Positions 1-7,121 of a stretch of DNA of 50,580 bases are shown here, piece after piece. Numbering within the stretch: position 1 is the first letter of the stretch; each line of letters begins with the position of its first letter. Location: contig JBJEQG010000107.1 in assembly GCA_051881635.1 (NCBI GenBank), positions 1 to 50,580 on the forward strand. Reading direction: 5' to 3'. The notes beneath the pieces were generated by a model, which saw only the letters and a list, made by a program, of their open reading frames with translations, was not told where the DNA came from and did no database searches. The translations under genes and the position numbers were made by a program. This DNA is from JBJEQG01 sp051881635 (lineage in GTDB: Bacteria > Bacillota > Clostridia > Oscillospirales > Acutalibacteraceae).

Positions 1-2
1 AT

Positions 3-473
3 GAAGGTAAAATTAGAGCAATAGGAATTTCAAATTTTAGTGCTGAACGAATGGCGGATATTGCTACATTTAACAAGATTGTACCGGCAGTAAATCAGGT
101 AGAGACACATTTGTTCTGGCAACAATATTATCTTCATGAATGGATGGAAAAATACAATATTCAGCATGAAGCATGGGGACCATTGGCACAGCACAGATTA
201 AATGAAATAATGAAGCATCCAATTGTGAACCAAATAGCAAAAGAACATGGAAAATCGCCTGTTCAAGTAGCATTACGACAGCTTGTTCAGCGGGGGATTG
301 TAGTTATTCCTAAAAGTACGCATAAAGAGAGAATGAAAGAAAATCTTGATATTTTCGGTTTTGAGCTGACTAAGAAGGAAATGATGCAATTGAAAGAACT
401 TGATGAAAACAAGTCTATGTGGGCGGAATATGATGATCCAATGATTGTTCAGTATGCAATGTCTGAAGATTAA
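3..473 (+). CDS. Aldo/keto reductase, C-terminal part (5' end outside window)
   Basis: NAD(P)H-dependent oxidoreductase of the aldo/keto reductase superfamily (TIM barrel, cytoplasmic); the substrate cannot be told from this part. The reading frame is already open at the left edge (EGKIRAIGISNFSAERM), so the ATG at 51 is an internal Met and not the start. Visible family signatures are GKIRAIGISNFS (the strand with the conserved Ser-Asn), the middle motif AWGPLAQ, and the C-terminal cofactor-binding motif VVIPKSTHKERMKENLDIF. About 156 residues are present, roughly the last 55 percent of the usual 270-280. The frame closes with TAA and shows no frameshift. It is followed after about 80 bases by a strong terminator, so it is the last gene of its unit. 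Family call is firm; physiological role unknown. Confidence 0.9.
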   Translation, partial: EGKIRAIGISNFSAERMADIATFNKIVPAVNQVETHLFWQQYYLHEWMEKYNIQHEAWGPLAQHRLNEIMKHPIVNQIAKEHGKSPVQVALRQLVQRGIVVIPKSTHKERMKENLDIFGFELTKKEMMQLKELDENKSMWAEYDDPMIVQYAMSED

Positions 474-555
474 AATTCCAGTTTAGTCGAGGTACTCGAC
501 CTTGACCTATAAACTTTAACTTGTTATCGAATATATGTTAATATGAACAAATATT

Positions 556-594
556 AAGGGGAAAACCTACAAAGCAGAGGTTTTCCCCTTTTTT
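556..594 (+). terminator. Intrinsic terminator after aldo/keto reductase
   Basis: A perfect 13-bp inverted repeat (AAGGGGAAAACCT, 556-568, with AGGTTTTCCCCTT, 578-590) with a 9-base loop runs into six T. The flanking A tract on the other side lets it also serve the convergent minus-strand spoIIID, which ends at 603. Confidence 0.9.
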
Positions 595-602
595 ATAAAA
601 AT

Positions 603-869
603 TTATTTTAATTTTTGGGAGCGTAAAATAAGATATTTTTTTTTGGTTGCCATACCGCCACGAATATGTCGCTGGGCTTTGTTGACTTCGAGGACATTTT
701 TAACCTCCTTGTACAAGGTTGGATTGACATATTTTAAGCGTTCAGACACATCTTTGTGTACTGTGCTTTTGCTGACACCGAAAATTTTTGCCGCCCGCCG
801 GACAGTGGCTTTGCTTTCGATAATATATGCTCCCAATTTGGCGGCTCTTTCTTCTACAATGCCTTTCAC
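603..869 (-). CDS. spoIIID: Stage III sporulation transcriptional regulator SpoIIID
   Basis: Small sequence-specific DNA-binding protein that controls mother-cell genes during endospore formation in Bacilli and Clostridia. The 88-residue product has the family hallmarks: N-terminal helix (EERAAKLGAYIIESKATVRRAA), the helix-turn-helix KIFGVSKSTVHKDVSERL at about residues 28-45, and the basic C-terminal segment RHIRGGMATKKKY that also contacts DNA in this family. The start is GTG (867-869), set by a strong GGAGGGGAG Shine-Dalgarno 5-6 bases upstream. Upstream on the minus strand (about 880-905) the string CATATACATT resembles the CATA-type -10 of sigma-E promoters, fitting expected mother-cell control; this is only a motif match. 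Monocistronic here. Its presence shows that the host is, or descends from, a spore former. Confidence 0.96.
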   Translation of the reverse strand: MKGIVEERAAKLGAYIIESKATVRRAAKIFGVSKSTVHKDVSERLKYVNPTLYKEVKNVLEVNKAQRHIRGGMATKKKYLILRSQKLK

Positions 870-963
870 ATTTCTCCCCTCCGCAAATATAGTTTTATAA
901 TGTATATGAGAGGGATTTAAAAAATAGCCATTGAAAAAAACATTTTAGAACCAAAAAAATTAA

Positions 964-1010
964 AATACAATATGTATAATAATGTCAAAATATACATTTA
1001 GGATATTAAA
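964..1010 (+). repeat. Direct repeat copy A, upstream of urease operon
   Basis: About 47 bases nearly identical (about three substitutions) to 17627-17674 in the same orientation. Both contain the dyad ATGTATA-N12-TATACAT (972-978 and 991-997 here) followed by TTAGGATAT. The similarity stops sharply on both sides. This copy lies about 65 bases upstream of the urease promoter. It may be a regulator site, a dispersed repeat, or one end of a mobile block. Confidence 0.75.
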
Positions 1011-1075
1011 ATAAGTTTTCTATAATAATACTGTCAAGATGATATTCTTTCAATTCATTTTTATTAAAAAAATCG

Positions 1076-1103
1076 TTGCTTTTTTTTTCTTTTATGTTAT
1101 AAT
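1076..1103 (+). promoter_or_regulatory. Promoter of the urease operon
   Basis: TTGCTT (1076-1081), a 16-base T-rich spacer, and TATAAT (1098-1103) preceded by TG at the extended -10 position. Transcription would begin near 1110, giving an 85-base leader to the ureAB start. The rest of the gap 900-1195 holds direct repeat A and the leader terminator; no ORF is evident there. Confidence 0.7.
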
Positions 1104-1131
1104 ACGATTAAATTGAATCATATTCAAGTAC

Positions 1132-1166
1132 AATGGCGTACCAACAATGTTGGTACGCCATTTTTT
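1132..1166 (+). terminator. Intrinsic terminator inside the urease leader (attenuator candidate)
   Basis: A perfect 14-bp stem (AATGGCGTACCAAC 1132-1145 with GTTGGTACGCCATT 1149-1162), loop AAT and a six-T tail lies between the promoter and the ureAB ribosome binding site. In this position most transcripts would stop before ureAB unless something prevents it. No alternative antiterminator stem is obvious in the short leader before it. Confidence 0.8.
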
Positions 1167-1194
1167 AATTTGAAATTTTAGGAGGCGGATATTC

Positions 1195-1878
1195 ATGCAC
1201 CTTACCCCAAGAGAACAAGAGCGTCTGATGACCCATTATGCAGGAGAACTTGCAAAACAACGCAAAGCAAGAGGTCTGAAACTTAACTATCCGGAGGCTA
1301 TTGCATTGATTACCTCTGAACTGTTGGAGATGGCTCGTGACGGACTTTCTGTTACAGAACTTATGAGTGCCGGAAAAAAAATTCTCACTGCTGATGATGT
1401 TATGGACGGCGTTGCTGAGATGATACATGAAATTCAGCTTGAAGCTACATTTCCGGACGGCACAAAGCTTGTTACTGTCCATGAGCCGATTATTTCAAAC
1501 AATAAGATGACTCCGGGCGAATACTTTATTGATGAGGGCGAAATTATCATCAATGACGGCAAAGAGGCTGTTGAAATTACCGTTACAAATACGGCTGACA
1601 GACCTATTCAGGTTGGTTCGCATTTTCATTTCTTTGAGGTCAATAAAGCCCTTGAATTTGACAGAAAAGCTGCATATGGTATGCATCTTGATATTCCGTC
1701 CGGTACGGCGGTACGCTTTGAACCTGGTGAAAGCAAACGGGTTTCAGTGGTAAAAATCGGCGGCAATCGTGTGGGTTATGGTCTTAATGACTTGGTTCAG
1801 GGAAAAATGGACGATGAGGAAGTAAAATCAAAGGCTTTTGCAAAGGCAAAAGATTTAGGCTTTAAGGGAGTGGATTAA
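1195..1878 (+). CDS. ureAB: Urease gamma/beta subunit fusion
   Basis: Structural subunit of nickel urease (urea + H2O to ammonia + carbamate), cytoplasmic. One 227-residue chain carries the gamma subunit at residues 1-100 (LTPREQERLMTHYAGELAKQR, then NYPEAIALITSELLEMARDG) joined to the beta subunit at about 105-227 (PGEYFIDEGEI, VGSHFHFFEVN, HLDIPSGTAVRFEPGE, VGGNR-like IGGNRVGYG). The fused layout is known from Helicobacter UreA and also from some Firmicutes, whereas most bacteria use two genes. The start ATG has GGAGG 9 bases upstream. It abuts ureC with no gap (TAA then ATG), so translation is probably coupled. The gene is complete with no frameshift. Because gamma and beta are fused, the enzyme should be built from two chain types. 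Confidence 0.97.
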   Translation: MHLTPREQERLMTHYAGELAKQRKARGLKLNYPEAIALITSELLEMARDGLSVTELMSAGKKILTADDVMDGVAEMIHEIQLEATFPDGTKLVTVHEPIISNNKMTPGEYFIDEGEIIINDGKEAVEITVTNTADRPIQVGSHFHFFEVNKALEFDRKAAYGMHLDIPSGTAVRFEPGESKRVSVVKIGGNRVGYGLNDLVQGKMDDEEVKSKAFAKAKDLGFKGVD

Positions 1879-3591
1879 ATGTTTAAGATGTCCAAAAAGC
1901 ATTATGCTGATATGTACGGTCCAACGGTTGGAGATAGAGTTCGTCTTGGAGATACATCTCTTATAATTGAAGTAGAAAAGGATTATACAATTTATGGCGA
2001 TGAAGCAAAATTTGGCGGAGGAAAATCCCTTCGTGACGGTATGGGACAGTCATGTTCCATACCCGATAAGGATTGTCCCGATACTGTAATTACCAATGTG
2101 CTTATTGTTGATTATACCGGAATTTACAAGGCTGATATTGGAATTAAGGACGGTAAAATCTGTGGTATAGGCAAGGCGGGAAATCCTGATATTATGGACG
2201 GGGTTACGCCTTCTCTTGTATTCGGTGCAGGAACGGAAGCAATTGCGGGAGAGGGACTTATTCTTACTGCCGGTGGCATTGATACGCATATTCATTTTAT
2301 AAGTCCTACACAGATTGAAACGGCTCTTTATTCAGGTGTAACTACAATGATTGGTGGTGGAACAGGACCGGCGGACGGTACGAATGCCACAACCTGTACT
2401 CCCGGAAAATTCAATATTGAAAAAATGCTTGAAGCTGCCGAAGAATATCCGATAAATTTAGGTTTTCTCGGAAAGGGCAACAGTGCAAATTATAACGCAC
2501 TTGCGGAACAGGTTGAAGCAGGTGTATGCGGTTTGAAAATCCATGAGGACTGGGGAGCGACACCGTCTGTTATCAATCAGTCGCTGAATGTTGCTGATAA
2601 GTACGATATTCAAGTTTCAATTCATACAGATACACTTAATGAGGGTGGATTTGTTGAGGATACAATCAATGCAATAAAAGGAAGAACTATACATACATAT
2701 CATACTGAGGGTGCGGGCGGCGGACACGCTCCCGATATTATTAGGGCGGCGGCTTTTCCGAATATTTTGCCGTCTTCAACCAATCCGACAATGCCTTTTA
2801 CAAAGAATACGATTGATGAACACCTTGATATGCTTATGGTTTGTCATCATCTTGACAGCAAAGTTCCGGAAGATATTGCTTTTGCCGATTCAAGAATACG
2901 CCCCGAAACCATTGCGGCTGAGGATATTCTTCATGATATGGGAATTTTCAGCATGATGAGTTCTGACTCGCAGGCAATGGGACGGGTAGGAGAAGTTATT
3001 ACAAGAACATGGCAGACAGCGTCAAAAATGAAAGACCAAAGAGGTACACTTCCTGAGGATAATGCAAGAAATGATAATTTGCGTGTGAAAAGATATATTT
3101 CAAAATATACAATCAATCCTGCAATTACACATGGAATTGCAAATTATGTAGGGTCTGTGGAAGTTGGTAAAATGGCTGACCTTGTACTGTGGAAACCGGC
3201 ATTGTTTGGTGTAAAGCCTGAAATGATTATCAAAGGCGGATTTATCATAGCTGCAAAGATGGGCGATGCCAATGCCTCAATTCCTACACCGCAGCCTGTT
3301 ATTTATACGAAAATGTTTGGAGCATACGGGCTGGCAGTAAAACGCTGTTGTGCAAGCTTTGTTTCAAAGACGGCGGTTGAAAACGGTATTGCGGAAAGAC
3401 TTGGTTTGCAGAGAATGGTTTTGCCTGTTTCAAACTGCCGCAATATCGGCAAAAAGGATATGAAGTTCAACAACAGAACAGGTGATATTCAGGTTGACCC
3501 GGAAACATATAAAGTTACTGTTGACGGAGAAGAAATTATCTGTGAAGCGGCTGAAAAACTTCCGCTTACACAGAAATATTATTTATTCTGA
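1879..3591 (+). CDS. ureC: Urease alpha (catalytic) subunit
   Basis: Catalytic subunit holding the binuclear nickel centre. Length 570 residues, normal for UreC. The ligands are all in place at canonical numbering: His137 and His139 (THIHF), the carbamylated Lys220 (GLKIHEDWGA), His249 (SIHTDTLNEGG), His275 (EGAGGGHAPD) and Asp363 (SSDSQAMGR). The mobile-flap Cys322-His323 (MVCHHLD) is also present. The N-terminal YADMYGPTVGDRVRLGDT and C-terminal LPLTQKYYLF are typical. Nothing suggests loss of function. It directly follows ureAB and is 21 bases before ureE in one operon. Confidence 0.99.
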   Translation: MFKMSKKHYADMYGPTVGDRVRLGDTSLIIEVEKDYTIYGDEAKFGGGKSLRDGMGQSCSIPDKDCPDTVITNVLIVDYTGIYKADIGIKDGKICGIGKAGNPDIMDGVTPSLVFGAGTEAIAGEGLILTAGGIDTHIHFISPTQIETALYSGVTTMIGGGTGPADGTNATTCTPGKFNIEKMLEAAEEYPINLGFLGKGNSANYNALAEQVEAGVCGLKIHEDWGATPSVINQSLNVADKYDIQVSIHTDTLNEGGFVEDTINAIKGRTIHTYHTEGAGGGHAPDIIRAAAFPNILPSSTNPTMPFTKNTIDEHLDMLMVCHHLDSKVPEDIAFADSRIRPETIAAEDILHDMGIFSMMSSDSQAMGRVGEVITRTWQTASKMKDQRGTLPEDNARNDNLRVKRYISKYTINPAITHGIANYVGSVEVGKMADLVLWKPALFGVKPEMIIKGGFIIAAKMGDANASIPTPQPVIYTKMFGAYGLAVKRCCASFVSKTAVENGIAERLGLQRMVLPVSNCRNIGKKDMKFNNRTGDIQVDPETYKVTVDGEEIICEAAEKLPLTQKYYLF

Positions 3592-3612
3592 GCCAATGGA
3601 GGACAAAACCTT

Positions 3613-4092
3613 ATGATTACCGAAAGAATATACGGCAAACTTGAAAATACAGACAAGCGGATTGATACTGTTATAATCGAATGGTTTGAGCGTGATAAAA
3701 AAATTTTAAGAAAGATGACTTCCGCAGGTGAGGAAATCGGAATAAAAATTGAAAAATCTCTTAATGACGGAGATGTTATTTATGAAGATAAAGTAAAGGT
3801 TGTCGTTGTAAAAATTGCCCCATGCAATCTTATTTCCACAGAGATTTCCAATATGCAGGAAATGGGCAGACTTTGTTTTGAAATCGGAAACCGTCATCTT
3901 TCTGTCGCAATCGGGCAAAATACAGTTAAATGTCCGTTTGACGAACCAACATTTGAATACCTGAAACATCTTGGTTTTAGAGTAACAAAAGTTTATGAAA
4001 AGTTTGAAGGTTATATTGAATGTAAAGCCCATGCACATACCCATAGTCATGAACATTCTCATAAAGACAGCAGAGAAGTGTTGCAATCATGA
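3613..4092 (+). CDS. ureE: Urease accessory protein, nickel metallochaperone UreE
   Basis: Delivers nickel to the UreD-UreF-UreG-apo-urease complex. The 159-residue product has the UreE N-terminal domain, the conserved metal-site region (GRLCFEIGNRHLSVAIG, about residues 95-112) and a histidine-rich tail near residues 139-150 (HAHTHSHEHSH) able to store several nickel ions. The start at 3613 has GGAGG at 3598-3602. Its stop overlaps the ureF start (ATGA). The His tail could matter here because no nickel importer gene is visible nearby. Confidence 0.96.
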   Translation: MITERIYGKLENTDKRIDTVIIEWFERDKKILRKMTSAGEEIGIKIEKSLNDGDVIYEDKVKVVVVKIAPCNLISTEISNMQEMGRLCFEIGNRHLSVAIGQNTVKCPFDEPTFEYLKHLGFRVTKVYEKFEGYIECKAHAHTHSHEHSHKDSREVLQS

Positions 4093-4757
4093 ATGACAGC
4101 AGCTTTTTAAAACTTTTACAGGCTCTTGACGCACTGTTTCCTATCGGGGCATTTACATTATCTAATGGTATGGAAACCTATGTTCAAAAGAATTTGGTAC
4201 GGGACGAAAAAACGCTTACGGATTTTTTGGACGGATTTATATATCTTCTTCCTTTCAACGATTTAGGTTTTGCCGCAAAAGCAGCACAGGGAGAAAATTT
4301 TAAATGGCTTGATGAAATTTGTACAGCGTCAAAATCGTCATTTGAAATCAGAAATGGAAGTCAAAAATTATGTGCAAGGTTTCTCAAAGCCGAAAACGCA
4401 CTTGGAGAATATACCCTTTTGCGAGCTTATTCCCAAAGTATTGCAAAACGAGAATGTGAGGGAAATTACAGTATAGCCATAGGACTTTTTATTCTTGATA
4501 CAGGTATGGAAATATCTCGGGGACTTGAAATGTACTGTTACAGTCTGTTGTCCTCAATGGTAAATCATGCGGTTAAACTTGTACCACTCAGACAGCTTGA
4601 CGGTCAGAAATGTCTTGCAAAAGTTATTGAAAAAATTCCGTATGCAGTTAAACAGGCACTTGAAATTGAAATGGAAGATTTAGGCATAAACGGTGCGGGG
4701 TTTGACCTGAGGTCTATGGAGCATGAAAAGCTCTATTCAAGATTGTATATTTCATAA
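4089..4757 (+). CDS. ureF: Urease accessory protein UreF
   Basis: Part of the UreD-UreF-UreG activation complex that couples GTP hydrolysis to nickel insertion. The 222-residue protein has family features: LLQALDALFPIGAFTLSNGMETY at residues 8-30, the all-helical composition, and the conserved C-terminal VKLVPLRQLDGQKCL region. It overlaps ureE by 4 bases and ends 16 bases before ureG. Complete. Confidence 0.95.
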   Translation: MNDSSFLKLLQALDALFPIGAFTLSNGMETYVQKNLVRDEKTLTDFLDGFIYLLPFNDLGFAAKAAQGENFKWLDEICTASKSSFEIRNGSQKLCARFLKAENALGEYTLLRAYSQSIAKRECEGNYSIAIGLFILDTGMEISRGLEMYCYSLLSSMVNHAVKLVPLRQLDGQKCLAKVIEKIPYAVKQALEIEMEDLGINGAGFDLRSMEHEKLYSRLYIS

Positions 4758-4773
4758 GCATGGAGGATTTAAA

Positions 4774-5385
4774 ATGTCATATGTAAAAATCGGAGTTGGA
4801 GGACCTGTCGGTTCGGGTAAAACCGCACTGATTGAGCGTCTTACAAGAATTATGTCCAAAGAATACAGTATATGTGTTATTACAAATGATATTTACACCA
4901 AAGAGGACGCTGAGTTTTTGATTAAAAATTCAAATTTGCCGCCAGGGAGAATTGTCGGTGTTGAAACAGGCGGCTGTCCGCATACGGCTATCCGTGAGGA
5001 TTGTTCGATGAATTTAGAGGCTGTTGATGAAATGGTAAGTAAGTTTCCCGATGTGGAGATTATCTTTATCGAGAGCGGCGGCGATAATCTTTCCGCAACT
5101 TTTTCCCCTGATTTGGCAGACGCATCTATTTATGTTATTGATGTGGCACAAGGAGAGAAAATTCCACGAAAAGGCGGACCGGGCGTAACTCGTTCAGATT
5201 TGCTTGTCATCAATAAAACAGACCTTGCCCCTATGGTAGGTGCAAGTCTTAAAGTTATGGAAAACGACTCAAAAAGAATGAGGGGCGACCGTCCTTTTAT
5301 ATTTACAAATCTTATAACATTGGACGGTGTAAATGAAGTGGTAAAGTGGATTAAAAACTCTGTGCTGTTTGAGGACCTGAAATGA
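4774..5385 (+). CDS. ureG: Urease accessory GTPase UreG
   Basis: SIMIBI-class GTPase that powers nickel delivery to urease. I chose ATG 4774 (MSYVKIGVGG) because it follows GGAGG (4762-4766) and matches the family N terminus; an in-frame ATG at 4723 lies inside ureF. Length 203 residues, normal. Motifs: P-loop GVGGPVGSGKT (residues 7-17), NDIYTKEDAEFL, the metal-binding Cys-Pro-His in VETGGCPHTAIREDCSMN, the switch region IIFIESGGDNLSATFSPDLAD, and the guanine-specificity motif NKTD. Overlaps ureD by 4 bases. Confidence 0.97.
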   Translation: MSYVKIGVGGPVGSGKTALIERLTRIMSKEYSICVITNDIYTKEDAEFLIKNSNLPPGRIVGVETGGCPHTAIREDCSMNLEAVDEMVSKFPDVEIIFIESGGDNLSATFSPDLADASIYVIDVAQGEKIPRKGGPGVTRSDLLVINKTDLAPMVGASLKVMENDSKRMRGDRPFIFTNLITLDGVNEVVKWIKNSVLFEDLK

Positions 5386-6119
5386 GCAGATTATACTTGA
5401 AATCCGAAAATTTCAATAGTAAAACCGTAATTTCTGATTGCATTTTTACTGCTCCAATAAAGGTTGCAAAACCGTTCTGTTATGAAAATTATATCGAAGT
5501 TATGATGATGACTGCGAGTGCGGGAATTCTTGAAGGCGATTTTTACGATACAGAAATTGAAGTTTGTGAGAGTTCCGCTTTAAAGTTTACGGGACAATCA
5601 TACACAAAGCTTTTTAAGGCTTCCAATAAAGGGGCTTCTCAAAAAGTTAAACTAACTGTTAAAAGCGGGGGAAAATTTTTGTACTTTCCCACACCGATAA
5701 TTCCGTTTGGCGGCAGTGTTTTTCAAAATTGCACAGAGGTTTATCTTTCATCGGACAGCCGGTTTGCAATGCTTGATGTCATTTCATGCGGACGCAAAGC
5801 AATGAATGAAGAATTTCAGTTTACGCTCTATCGTTCAAGAACGGCGGTTTATGTTGATGATACACTTGAATTTCTTGATAACCAAAGGCTTTCACCTAAG
5901 GAAGTCAGGTTGGACGGTATCGGATTTTTTGAGGGATTTTCTCATGTGGGAATGATGTATATTTACGGTACGGATAATTTTGATTTGCCTGAATATAAAG
6001 GTGTTGAAGTTGCAATTACAAATGCACATAAAGGCTTGTGTGTAAGAATATTTGCAAACAGTGGTGATGAAATTGTCCGTTTTGCAAATAGAATTGTTAA
6101 AGAAATAAATTTTTGGTAA
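5382..6119 (+). CDS. ureD: Urease accessory protein UreD (UreH)
   Basis: Scaffold that binds apo-urease and recruits UreF and UreG; proposed to contain a nickel tunnel. The 245-residue product is a little shorter than the common 260-280 but covers the family fold: an N-terminal region ending in TASAGILEGDFYDTEIEV, then LKFTGQSYTKLFKA, and YFPTPIIPFGGSVFQNCTEVYL, matching the conserved P-P-IPF-GS motif. Last urease gene; position at the end of the operon is common in Firmicutes. No clear terminator follows before the two membrane proteins. Confidence 0.93.
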   Translation: MSRLYLKSENFNSKTVISDCIFTAPIKVAKPFCYENYIEVMMMTASAGILEGDFYDTEIEVCESSALKFTGQSYTKLFKASNKGASQKVKLTVKSGGKFLYFPTPIIPFGGSVFQNCTEVYLSSDSRFAMLDVISCGRKAMNEEFQFTLYRSRTAVYVDDTLEFLDNQRLSPKEVRLDGIGFFEGFSHVGMMYIYGTDNFDLPEYKGVEVAITNAHKGLCVRIFANSGDEIVRFANRIVKEINFW

Positions 6120-6286
6120 GGTAATTAAAATTGCTGGTTTTTTATGTAATTTTTCGGATTATTGATGTTTTTCATTTGAATAATTGATGATATTATAAAG
6201 ACATTGAAATAGTAAGTATATTGCGTTTTGCATACGAATTTCTTAACCTGTTTTGATAGGACACTAACTTTTGGGAGGAATTTAAA

Positions 6287-6664
6287 ATGGCTTGTTTTTT
6301 AGTACCGGTAGCAGAAGCAATCGTTACAACCATTGCGGCAAAGGTTGTAAAATCACACGAAGTTAAAGCGGAAAAACCATTGAAAATTTCAAAAAGTCTG
6401 AACCGGCTTTCGGGATTTTTATGGGGCGGTTCGGCATTACTTGCATTTGAACATATATGGCACGGCGAAATTACAGCATGGTTTCCGTTTTTGACGGCGG
6501 CTTCAAACCCTGCGGATATGGCGGAAATGTTTTACGAAATGGCAACAGCAGGAACATCTATGGCACTTTTAGTAACGGTTGTGTGGGCGGCAATTGAGAT
6601 TATTTCAAGTAAAATCGGAAAAAAGAAACTATCGTTTAGAAAGATTGATGAGGGTACAGTATGA
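6287..6664 (+). CDS. Small membrane protein of unknown function (first of a pair)
   Basis: I do not recognise a named family. The 125-residue product starts MACFLVPVAEAIVTTIAAKVV, has a likely membrane segment at about 43-60 (SGFLWGGSALLAFEHIW) and another at about 90-110 (GTSMALLVTVVWAAIEIISS), and ends in a basic tail. Conserved-looking charged/aromatic residues (EHIWHGE) lie between. The ribosome binding site GGGAGG is at 6273-6278. Its last codons overlap the next gene by 4 bases, so the two are co-translated. Its position between the urease genes and the sensor kinase suggests a link to urea, ammonia or nickel handling or to signalling. It is not UreI or HupE/UreJ, which are larger with six or more membrane segments. 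Confidence 0.8.
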   Translation: MACFLVPVAEAIVTTIAAKVVKSHEVKAEKPLKISKSLNRLSGFLWGGSALLAFEHIWHGEITAWFPFLTAASNPADMAEMFYEMATAGTSMALLVTVVWAAIEIISSKIGKKKLSFRKIDEGTV

Positions 6665-6972
6665 CAGTGTTAATTACAATTTTGGCCGCAGTCGTTTCAA
6701 CAGTTATATGGTATGTCAATGAAAATGCACGAACGCTGAAAATCGGCGTACTTTGCTATATGTATTGGGGTGCATCATTGATGTGGCTTGTTGACTCGTT
6801 TTTTGAGTATGCGGCTTTGGGTGCAGAATACTTTGTTCCTGCGGCGGCTGATATGCTGAATGATACTTTTTTGGGTATTTCCGCAGTTGTTCTTGGGCTT
6901 GTTATATGGCTTATCTTTTTACTTGTTAAAGACCCGAAGAATACCGTCAAATCTTTTTCCGAAAAAAGTTAG
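6661..6972 (+). CDS. Small membrane protein of unknown function (second of a pair)
   Basis: A 103-residue, very hydrophobic product with about three membrane segments: residues 3-18 (VLITILAAVVSTVIWY), 27-44 (IGVLCYMYWGASLMWLVD) and 71-90 (FLGISAVVLGLVIWLIFLLV), ending in a charged tail. ATG overlaps the end of the preceding gene (ATGA), implying a stoichiometric pair. I do not recognise the family. A partner in a small membrane complex with the preceding product is the simplest reading. Confidence 0.8.
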   Translation: MTVLITILAAVVSTVIWYVNENARTLKIGVLCYMYWGASLMWLVDSFFEYAALGAEYFVPAAADMLNDTFLGISAVVLGLVIWLIFLLVKDPKNTVKSFSEKS

Positions 6973-7024
6973 AAATATATTTTCTGAGATTGTAACTTTA
7001 AATCAATGATATTTCCCAAAACAA

Positions 7025-7067
7025 CCTGAAAGCTGTTACCGATATTTTATCGGTGGCAGTTTTCGGG
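7025..7067 (+). other. Strong RNA hairpin between membrane pair and sensor kinase
   Basis: Twenty consecutive pairs (7025-7044 with 7048-7067; loop TTT) form when G-U wobbles are allowed at four places. Only CTTTATCC follows, so it is a weak terminator at best. It may separate the membrane pair from the kinase gene, end the transcript inefficiently, or act in the leader of the kinase mRNA. Confidence 0.6.
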
Positions 7068-7121
7068 CTTTATCCATATATTCCGTAAATTTACGCAAAA
7101 TGTTTTTAAGGTTGTGAGCCT

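Noticed and set aside
486..500. GTCGAG/CTCGAC hairpin after the aldo/keto reductase gene, next to TTGACC
   Set aside because: Considered as a MerR-type operator or terminator. The stem is only 6 bp, there is no T run, and no plus-strand gene follows, so I cannot support a function.
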